A stretch of DNA of 61,753 bases from JAICIG01 sp035532215 (GTDB lineage: Bacteria > Planctomycetota > Planctomycetia > Pirellulales > JAICIG01), in assembly GCA_035532215.1 (NCBI GenBank), contig DATKRK010000108.1:1-61753 (forward strand). The letters run 5' to 3'. Position 1 is the stretch's first letter. Each line of letters starts with the position of its first letter. The notes beneath the pieces are model-generated. The model was not told the DNA's origin. It saw only the letters and a list, made by a program, of their open reading frames with translations, and ran no database searches. A program made the position numbers and the translations under genes. Below are positions 55,199 through 61,753 of the stretch, piece after piece.

Positions 55199-56257
55199 AT
55201 GAGTCTGCACATCTTTACTTGCGAACCCGGCTGGGAAAATGTTCTGATCGACGAACTGGGCCGCGTCTTTCCCGGCTCGTCGAGTCGCTCGCTCGGCGCC
55301 GGCTGGGTCGAATGCCGGCTGACGGGCGAGCCCTCGTGCGAGGAGCCCTGCGCGTCGTTTGCCAGCCAGATGCTTCCCGGCGCGGCGCCGCTGGCGGCGC
55401 CTTCGATTTCGAAGTGGGCCCACCTGGCCGGCGCGCGATTGATCGAGGCGCTCGAGCATCACGAAGGCCCCTGGCGGCTGCACGTGTTTGCCGTCAAGTC
55501 GCCCGAGGCGCCGGTCGGGCAGGCCCGTTGTCGGCTGATCGAAGAGGCGATCGTCGAACTGCTGCGCAAGAAACAGCGCCGGCTGTTGCGATCGCGTATC
55601 GTCGAAGACGAGCGCCCCTGGGCGGCCGACGAGGCGATCGTGCAGCTCGGCCTGACGACGCCGAGCGAGGGCTTTTTCTCTGCCGCGCTGCCGCCTGTGC
55701 GAGCCCGTTTAAGCCGAGCGTTGTCACGCTTTCCCGGCGGAATCGTCGAAATTCCAGCCGATCTGGCGGCGCCCTCGCGAGCCTTCGCCAAGCTGGCCGA
55801 GGTCGAAATCCGGCTTGGCCGGCGGATTGCCGCCGGCGAAACTTGCGTCGACTTGGGCGCCAGCCCCGGCAGTTGGACGTATCTGGCCTTGGCTCGCGGC
55901 GCGCGGGTGACGGCCGTCGATCGCAGCCCCTTGCGCGACGATCTGATGAAACAACCGCGGCTGAGCTTTGTCCGCGGCGACGCCTTTCGTTACGAGCCGT
56001 CCGAACCGGTCGATTGGCTGTTGTGCGACGTGATTGCCTTCCCCGAACGCAGCTTCGAACTGCTGCAAACCTGGCTCTCGAATCGCTGGTGTCGCTGGTT
56101 TTGCGTGACCATCAAATTCAAAGGGCAGGGGGAATACCCGAAGCTCGAAGGCTTCGAATCCAGCCTCGACGAATCCGGCGCCGAGTTCTTCCTCCGCCGC
56201 CTCACCAGCAACAAGAACGAGGTCACGGCCTATGGAGGGACGAAGGCCGAAGGATGA
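55199..56257 (+). CDS. rlmM: 23S rRNA 2'-O-ribose methyltransferase RlmM-like
   Basis: 352 residues from the ATG at 55199. N-terminal THUMP-like part begins MSLHIFTCEPGWENVLIDEL. The FtsJ-type methyltransferase has SAM motif VDLGASPGSWTYLALARGA and a second motif DWLLCDVIAFPER; the Lys of the catalytic K-D-K-E tetrad region is in TIKFKGQGEYPKLE. RlmM modifies C2498 in E. coli 23S rRNA. Adjacent to the rlmKL gene, whose product acts on the same rRNA domain. The gene ends 51 bp before that gene. Confidence 0.85.
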   Translation: MSLHIFTCEPGWENVLIDELGRVFPGSSSRSLGAGWVECRLTGEPSCEEPCASFASQMLPGAAPLAAPSISKWAHLAGARLIEALEHHEGPWRLHVFAVKSPEAPVGQARCRLIEEAIVELLRKKQRRLLRSRIVEDERPWAADEAIVQLGLTTPSEGFFSAALPPVRARLSRALSRFPGGIVEIPADLAAPSRAFAKLAEVEIRLGRRIAAGETCVDLGASPGSWTYLALARGARVTAVDRSPLRDDLMKQPRLSFVRGDAFRYEPSEPVDWLLCDVIAFPERSFELLQTWLSNRWCRWFCVTIKFKGQGEYPKLEGFESSLDESGAEFFLRRLTSNKNEVTAYGGTKAEG

Positions 56258-56307
56258 GTAGCCTTCCCCGCCTACCGCCTGCCGCCTGCTCTGCATACAA
56301 TCCAAGC

Positions 56308-58611
56308 ATGGCCCAACTCGATCTGATCGCCACTTCGGCCGTGGGCCTGGAAGCCGTCGTCGCCCGCGAACTCAAAGCTCTCGGCTATGAGAGCAAAACG
56401 CTGCAAACCGGCCGGATTCTGTTCCGGGGCGACGAAGCCGCGCTTTGCCGGGCGAATCTCTGGCTGCGGGCGGCCGATCGCGTGCTGCTGCGGTTGGGGG
56501 CCTTCGAGGCCAAGGATTTCGGCCAACTCTTCGACCAAACCTACGCCTTGCCCTGGGAGCAGTGGCTGGGCGCCGACGCGGCGTTTCCGGTCAACGGCCG
56601 ATCGGTCAAATCGCAACTCTCCAGCGTGCCGGCCTGTCAAAAAATCGTCAAGAAGGCGATCGTCGAAAAGCTCAAGGCCGCCTACGGCGGGGTTTGGCTG
56701 CCGGAAACCGGCCCGCAATACACGGTCGAAGTCGCGCTGCTCGACGACATCGCGACCTTGACCATCGATACGAGCGGCGCCGGACTGCACAAGCGCGGCT
56801 ACCGCACGCTGGTCGGCGAGGCGCAACTCAAAGAGTCGATGGCCGCGGCGTTGGTGATGCTCAGCTTTTGGCGGCCTGAGCGGCAGTTCGTCGATCCGTT
56901 TTGCGGATCGGGCACGATTCCGATCGAGGCCGCCCTAATCGGCCGCAACATGGCGCCGGGCTTGAACCGCTCGTTTGCGGCCGAGAGCTGGCCGACAATT
57001 GCCGCCGAGCATTGGCAAGCGGCCCGGCAGGAGGCGCGTGAGGGGATTTTGCCCGACTTGCCGCTGCGGATCATCGGCACCGACATCAGCGGAGAGGCCT
57101 TGAGCCTCGCCCGTTTCCATGCGGAGCAGGCCGGCGTGGCCGAGCAGATTCATTTCCAGCAGCGCGATTTTCACGACCTGACCAGCAAGAAGGAATATGG
57201 CTGCGTGATCTGCAACCCGCCCTACGGCGAGCGGCTGGGCGATCACGACGACCTCGAAGACTTGTACCGCGCCATGCCGACCGTGCTGCGGCGGCTCAAG
57301 ACTTGGTCGCACTACGTTCTGACCGCTTACCCCGACTTCGAAGCCCTCGTCGGCCGCAAGGCCGATCGCCGCCGCAAGCTCTACAACGCGCGAATCGAGT
57401 GTACCTACTATCAGTTCCATGGGCCGAAGCCGGGCACGTACCTGGCGCCCGATGCGGTGCAACCGAGAGATGAGGAATTCGGAGCGGAAGCAGCGAGTGC
57501 GACGCACGGCGCACTCGCCTTGGCGAGCGGGGGGCGTCAGCCCCCTGGTCGGGTCGAAGAACAAGAAACGTCAGCTATCGAAGAGCGCAGAGCGGAGGAA
57601 GTGATACAAAAACCGCGAGTGGCCATCGCACGCCCCGCATTCGGCGGCCTTTCGGCCAAGTCGCGCGAGCAAGGCGAACTCTTCGCACGGCGGCTGGCCG
57701 CCCGGGCGCGGCACCTGCGCCGCTGGCCGAAACGGGGCATCACTTGCTATCGGTTGTACGATCGCGATATCCCTGAGATCCCGCTGGCGGTCGACCGTTA
57801 TGAAGACTGCCTGCACTTGGCCGAGTATGAACGGCCGCACGAGCGCACGCCGGGCGAACACGCCGACTGGCTCGACCTGATGGCCCGTACGGCGGCCAAG
57901 GCGCTCGAGGTTTCGCCGGCCAACGTGTTCCTGAAACGCCGCGAGCGGCAGCGCGGCACGGCGCAGTACGAGCGTTTCGCCGAGTCGGGGCATGCGCTGG
58001 AAGTACACGAAGGCGGCTTGAAGTTTCGCGTCAATCTTTCCGACTATCTCGACACCGGCTTGTTTCTCGACCACCGCATCACGCGCTCGATCGTTCGCGA
58101 GCAAGCGGCCGGCAAGCGGTTTTTGAACCTGTTCGGCTACACCGGCTCGTTCACCGTCTACGCCGCGGCCGGCGAGGCGGCGACGACCACCACGGTCGAT
58201 TTGTCGAACACCTATCTGCAGTGGGCCCAGGACAATCTGCACCTCAACGGCTTGCTGGGCCGTCGCCATCGCTTCGTGCGCGACGACGTGCTCGGCTTTC
58301 TGAAACATCATCCGCCAGGCTTGCTCTACGATCTGGCGGTGGTCGATCCGCCGACCTTCTCCAATAGCAAGATGACTGATGACGTCTGGGACATCCAGCA
58401 CGACCACGCCGAGTTGCTCAAGGGGCTTGTCGAGTTGATGGCGCCCGGCGGCGTGATCTTTTTTTCGACCAACTCGCGGCGCTTCAAATTGGCGGAGAGC
58501 GAATTGCCGCGCGTCGCGATTCGCGAGATCAGCCGTCAAACCGTGCCGGAGGATTTCCGCAACCAGCGCATCCACCGCTGCTGGCGGATGAGCGTCGGCG
58601 ACGATCGGTAG
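56308..58611 (+). CDS. rlmL: Fused 23S rRNA guanine methyltransferase RlmKL
   Basis: 767 residues from the ATG at 56308 (an ATG at 56254, overlapping the rlmM stop, is also in frame). RlmL half (1-~385): THUMP domain, then SAM fold with FCGSGTIPIEAALIGRNMAP and N-P-P-Y catalytic motif in CNPPYGERLG; makes m2G2445. RlmK half (~430-767): PUA-like and SAM domain with LNLFGYTGSFTVYAAAGEA and VDPPTFSNSKM; makes m7G2069. The linker (about 391-414, ATHGALALASGGRQPPG) is encoded by palindromic repeat DNA. Next to rlmM, all targeting helices near the peptidyl transferase centre. Confidence 0.93.
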   Translation: MAQLDLIATSAVGLEAVVARELKALGYESKTLQTGRILFRGDEAALCRANLWLRAADRVLLRLGAFEAKDFGQLFDQTYALPWEQWLGADAAFPVNGRSVKSQLSSVPACQKIVKKAIVEKLKAAYGGVWLPETGPQYTVEVALLDDIATLTIDTSGAGLHKRGYRTLVGEAQLKESMAAALVMLSFWRPERQFVDPFCGSGTIPIEAALIGRNMAPGLNRSFAAESWPTIAAEHWQAARQEAREGILPDLPLRIIGTDISGEALSLARFHAEQAGVAEQIHFQQRDFHDLTSKKEYGCVICNPPYGERLGDHDDLEDLYRAMPTVLRRLKTWSHYVLTAYPDFEALVGRKADRRRKLYNARIECTYYQFHGPKPGTYLAPDAVQPRDEEFGAEAASATHGALALASGGRQPPGRVEEQETSAIEERRAEEVIQKPRVAIARPAFGGLSAKSREQGELFARRLAARARHLRRWPKRGITCYRLYDRDIPEIPLAVDRYEDCLHLAEYERPHERTPGEHADWLDLMARTAAKALEVSPANVFLKRRERQRGTAQYERFAESGHALEVHEGGLKFRVNLSDYLDTGLFLDHRITRSIVREQAAGKRFLNLFGYTGSFTVYAAAGEAATTTTVDLSNTYLQWAQDNLHLNGLLGRRHRFVRDDVLGFLKHHPPGLLYDLAVVDPPTFSNSKMTDDVWDIQHDHAELLKGLVELMAPGGVIFFSTNSRRFKLAESELPRVAIREISRQTVPEDFRNQRIHRCWRMSVGDDR
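57481..57550. repeat. Repeat DNA encoding the RlmK/RlmL linker
   Basis: GCGAGTGC (57493-57500) pairs with GCACTCGC (57511-57518), followed by GGGGGC-GTCA-GCCCCC (from about 57530). Reads as A-L-A-S-G-G-R-Q-P-P-G in frame. This type of sequence recurs in planctomycete intergenic DNA, so the linker probably grew by insertion of a repeat. Confidence 0.6.
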
Positions 58612-59273
58612 CTGGCGCCTCGCCTGCGATCCGGCTGCACCGTTCAAGGCTGGAACGGGGCTGGAAGCGTCGGCGCAAAAAAAAGTGCTTGGGCGCAGCA
58701 GACCAGAAAGGCGAACTGGCCTACCTACCCAAGCACAGATCGCGCTGGAGTAACGCGATCGCACCAGAGCCTATTTCGTTTCACTTCCCGAGCTCACCCG
58801 CGTGCGTGAGTACCAGCACAGGCCAAGACCGCGAAGTTTGGGCCGCGTCGATTTGGCGTCGCACTCTCGGGAGACGAGCACGGCTTTCCCTTTAGCAAGC
58901 GGCGTGCCAACATTGGCGCCTGCTGAAGCAGGGCAACGAGTCGTTCATTCCGTGCCATCGGATATTCAAGGGAACTTGCCTGCTTGAACTCGCTCGAGCC
59001 CCGGAATCTCCCGCTTTGGAGCTTGCATTTCCGCCATCGACGCGGCGCGACGGCGTTCAGCCCGTGAAGACGGATTCTTTTATCTGCTTCAGGCATTTCT
59101 GGCGTTTGAAATCTGGCGCGAGCCAACGGTTTGGCCAAATACTGCACACGGTCGCGCCTGCCAGCCGCGAATAATTGGACAATTTCTGGGCAAAACTTCG
59201 TCCGACTTCGGGCGCAATTTCTGCTTTTCGCGGGCACGCCACAGAGGGCGTGCCTTACAGGCTTTTGCCACGA
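58612..59273. other. Long gene-free spacer
   Basis: About 660 bp after rlmKL. Short ORFs on both strands (for example 58794-59237 minus) have no recognisable content. Includes a copy of the CcoI-insert repeat arm at 59233-59261. I see no RNA gene or remnant that I can support. Confidence 0.4.
59233..59261 (-). repeat. Repeat arm shared with the CcoI insertion
   Basis: On the minus strand reads CCTGTAAGGCACGCCCTC then TGTGGCGTGCC; matches 31633-31661 at 27 of 29 positions. Lies 13 bp upstream of the glucoamylase-like ATG. Confidence 0.75.
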
Positions 59274-61753
59274 ATGTCTCCTTACGCTCCGACCTGCCCG
59301 CCGGCGCCGACCGGCTTACCCTTGACCCAGGGGTTCGATAACCTAAATTCCATAGCGGATTCCGCCTTTGGCGCACCTGATGGGCAGGCGGAGCGAGACC
59401 CTGCAGGAGACGTTGGCTTGTCCGATCTATTCGGTTTCATTGCGCCAGGCGGCCCCGGACACTTGCCGCGCTGGACTTCCAGCGCGAAAGAGGGGCTCGG
59501 CTGTTCGCTCAATTTGAGCAGCCAGGTCTGGTTCACGCACAGCCACGGCATCGTCAACGAGATCTATTACCCGCGCGTCGATCGGGCCTGCGTTCGCGAT
59601 CTGGGACTGATCGTGACCGATGGCCGGGAATTCTTTTCGGAAGAGAAACGCGACGCGCAGGCCAAAGTCGAATACCTGGCGGACGGCGCGCCGGCGTATC
59701 GCATCACGAACACGTGCAAGCAAGGCCGATACGTGATCGAAAAGGAGTTGCTCACCGATCCGGCGCGCGACGCCTTTCTGCAACGCACCCGCTTTCGAGC
59801 CGTCGAGGGCGCGAAGAGCGACTATCGACTATACATGCTGCTGGCGCCGCACTTGGGCAACAAGGGTTGGGGCAATACCGCCTGGGTCGGCGAATACAAG
59901 GGCGTGCCGATGATGTTCGCCATCCGCGATGGCGTCGCCTTGGCCGTGGCTTGTTCGGCGCCGTGGCTCCGCGCCTCGGTCGGATACGTCGGCGTCTCGG
60001 ACGGCTGGCAAGATCTGATCCGGCACAAACGGCTGACGTGGAATTACCAGCGCGCCGAAGCCGGCAACGTCGCGATCGTCGGCGAAATCGATCTGACAGG
60101 GGACGATTGCGTGTTGGCCGTCGGCTTCGGCCACACGGCGCACGAAGCGGCGCATCGCGCGGCGGCCAGCATGTTGGACGGCTTCGACGCGGCCAAGGAC
60201 CAGTATCTGCGCGAGTGGGAAGCCTGGCATCGCACGCTGCTGCCGCTCGACGACGGCCGCACCCACGAGCAAAATATCTACCGCGTCGGCGCCTCGGTGA
60301 TTCGCACGCACGCGGCCAAAAACTTTCCGGGCGGCGTCGTGGCCAGCCTGTCGATTCCCTGGGGCATGGCCAAGGGAGACGACAACCTGGGCGGCTATCA
60401 CCTGGTCTGGCCGCGAGATCTCGTCGAGACGACGACCGGACTGATGGCCGCCGGCGCCGCCGACCTGGCCCGAACCGTGTTGCGCTATCTGCAAGTCACG
60501 CAAGAGGCCGACGGCCACTGGGCGCAGAACATGTGGCTCGACGGCACGCCCTACTGGGACGGCGTTCAGATGGACGAAGCGGCGCTGCCGACCATGCTGG
60601 TCGACCTCGCCTATCGAGAAAAAATGCTCGCTGACTCCGATCTCAACGATTTTTGGCCGATGGTCCGGCACTCGGCCTGTTACCTGGTCAAAAACGGCCC
60701 GGTCACGCAGCAAGACCGTTGGGAAGAAGATTCGGGCTATTCGCCCTTCACGCTGGCCGCCGAAATCGCCGCCTTGTTGATCGCCGCGGAAATGGCCGAT
60801 CGCCAAGGCGAGGAGCGCGAAGCGCAGTACCTTCGCGAGACGGCCGACCTGTGGTACGCGAATCTCGATCGTTGGATTTACGCCTCCGACACGGAACTGG
60901 CGCGGCGACTGGGCGTCGCCGGCTATTACGTGCGGATCGCTCCGGAGATGGAAGACGGCGGTTCGCCGCTCAAAGGCGTGGTGGTGGTCAAGAATCGACC
61001 GCTCGAACAGAGCCTGGAAGTCGCCGCCGACCTGGTCAGCCCCGACGCCTTGGCGCTGGTCCGCTTCGGCCTCCGCGCCGCCGACGATCCGCGAATGGTC
61101 GACACGGTGAAGGTCATCGACGCGCTGCTCAAAGTCGAGTTGCCGCCGGGCCCCTGCTGGTATCGTTACAACGAAGACGGCTACGGCGAACGAGAAGACG
61201 GCGAACCGTTCGACGGCACGGGCATCGGCCGCGCCTGGCCGCTGTTGACCGGCGAGCGCGCGCATTATGAATTGGCGGCGGGCCGCGTCGACGAGGCGCG
61301 GCGGTTGCTGCACACGTTCGAGCAGTTCGCCAACTGCGGCGGCTTGCTGCCCGAGCAAGTCTGGGACGTCGACGACATTCCGGAGAAGGAACTGTTTCGC
61401 GGCAAACCGGCCGGTTCGGCGATGCCGCTGGTCTGGGCCCACGCCGAGCACATCAAGCTGCTGCGCTCGCTGCGCGACGGCCGGGTATTCGACATGCCGC
61501 CGCAAACGGTCGAACGCTATCTCGTCCGAAAGCAGACGTCGGACCTGGCTTGTTGGCGCTTCAACCACAAGACCCGCGACATGGAACCCGGCAAAACGCT
61601 GCGCGTCGAGGCCCTGGCGCCCTTCACGCTGCGCTGGACGAGCGACGCCTGGCGTGCGGTTCATGACGCCGAGGGGCAGGACTCTGGCCTCGGCGTCTGG
61701 TACGTCGACTTGCCGACCCGCGATCTATCGCTCGGCGCCGCGGTCGAATTCAC
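59274..61753 (+). CDS. GH15 glucoamylase-like protein, cut by window end
   Basis: At least 826 codons from the ATG at 59274, open to the window end. Residues ~1-60 (MSPYAPTCPPAPTGLPL, then a Gly/Asp-rich stretch) look like an added head, with the family start at about 61 (GPGHLPRWTSSAKEGLG). N-terminal beta-sandwich (SQVWFTHSHGIVNEIYYPRV), then the alpha/alpha barrel: VWPRDLVETTTGLMAAGAA, catalytic-acid region DRWEEDSGYSPFTLAAEI and catalytic-base region GIGRAWPLLTGERAHYELA. Hydrolyses terminal alpha-1,4-linked glucose from non-reducing ends. No signal peptide, so probably cytosolic and acting on glycogen-like glucan. The minus-strand 611-residue frame over it is a shadow. Confidence 0.92.
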   Translation, partial: MSPYAPTCPPAPTGLPLTQGFDNLNSIADSAFGAPDGQAERDPAGDVGLSDLFGFIAPGGPGHLPRWTSSAKEGLGCSLNLSSQVWFTHSHGIVNEIYYPRVDRACVRDLGLIVTDGREFFSEEKRDAQAKVEYLADGAPAYRITNTCKQGRYVIEKELLTDPARDAFLQRTRFRAVEGAKSDYRLYMLLAPHLGNKGWGNTAWVGEYKGVPMMFAIRDGVALAVACSAPWLRASVGYVGVSDGWQDLIRHKRLTWNYQRAEAGNVAIVGEIDLTGDDCVLAVGFGHTAHEAAHRAAASMLDGFDAAKDQYLREWEAWHRTLLPLDDGRTHEQNIYRVGASVIRTHAAKNFPGGVVASLSIPWGMAKGDDNLGGYHLVWPRDLVETTTGLMAAGAADLARTVLRYLQVTQEADGHWAQNMWLDGTPYWDGVQMDEAALPTMLVDLAYREKMLADSDLNDFWPMVRHSACYLVKNGPVTQQDRWEEDSGYSPFTLAAEIAALLIAAEMADRQGEEREAQYLRETADLWYANLDRWIYASDTELARRLGVAGYYVRIAPEMEDGGSPLKGVVVVKNRPLEQSLEVAADLVSPDALALVRFGLRAADDPRMVDTVKVIDALLKVELPPGPCWYRYNEDGYGEREDGEPFDGTGIGRAWPLLTGERAHYELAAGRVDEARRLLHTFEQFANCGGLLPEQVWDVDDIPEKELFRGKPAGSAMPLVWAHAEHIKLLRSLRDGRVFDMPPQTVERYLVRKQTSDLACWRFNHKTRDMEPGKTLRVEALAPFTLRWTSDAWRAVHDAEGQDSGLGVWYVDLPTRDLSLGAAVEF

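Noticed and set aside
58794..59237. 147-residue minus-strand ORF in the gap before the GH15 gene
   Set aside because: No recognisable domain, no ribosome site, partly repeat DNA; not enough to call a gene.
59829..61664. 611-residue minus-strand ORF
   Set aside because: Shadow of the GH15 gene, which is confirmed by catalytic motifs on the plus strand.

Overview
The window reads as a chromosomal segment of a GC-rich planctomycete, most likely of the Pirellulales type. Diagnostic content is a paired cytochrome-domain DUF1549/DUF1553 gene plus DUF1501 gene, a second DUF1501 gene, a Cys-type sulfatase, and a 3,027-residue surface protein with an LEPR-XLL-like N-terminus. Gene-free spacers are full of short palindromic repeats. 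No tRNA, rRNA or CRISPR array could be supported.

Layout. 1-2000: three overlapping minus-strand genes of unknown function in DNA that looks less GC-rich than the rest. 2380-10640: mostly single genes (Gfo/Idh oxidoreductase, DUF2071, Uma2 nuclease, TlpA-like thioredoxin, pteridine-reductase-like SDR, secreted YHS-like protein, GT-C membrane glycosyltransferase, Nudix hydrolase). 10720-30045: planctomycete catabolic and surface region with a perfect GntR-type palindrome before the DUF1549/DUF1553 gene, DUF1501 genes on both sides of the giant repeat protein, a ceramidase-like gene, a relic of a methyltransferase gene and the sulfatase. 30177-37759: minus-strand cbb3-type cytochrome oxidase operon (diheme cytochrome, unknown membrane protein, CcoN, CcoO, two small unknown membrane proteins, CcoI-like copper ATPase, SafE-like protein). 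38256-43905: RNase E/G, a DUF2344 protein, then a regulatory-type PTS set (EI, HPr, EIIA) and the ribosome hibernation factor. 44523-50927: unknown gene, MurA, a D-Ala-D-Ala ligase-like protein, a YwqJ-type deaminase toxin with SUKH-3 immunity gene, and a KamA-like radical SAM enzyme. 51257-61753: coiled-coil protein, thioredoxin, secreted protein of unknown function, adjacent 23S rRNA methyltransferases RlmM and RlmKL, and a GH15 glucoamylase-like gene that runs off the window.

The strongest unexplained signals are: (i) two MITE-like families, one with two 130-bp copies that differ at only two positions and one with four copies sharing terminal inverted repeats; (ii) repeat DNA that appears to have entered genes in frame (CcoI ATPase, RlmKL linker) or reset their ends (deaminase toxin, Ddl, DUF1501, coiled-coil gene); (iii) an apparently 5'-truncated deaminase toxin still coupled to its immunity gene; and (iv) three small membrane proteins of unknown function embedded in the cbb3 oxidase operon, one of them only 59 codons long. 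All function calls come from reading motifs and comparing with known families by eye; no database search was run.
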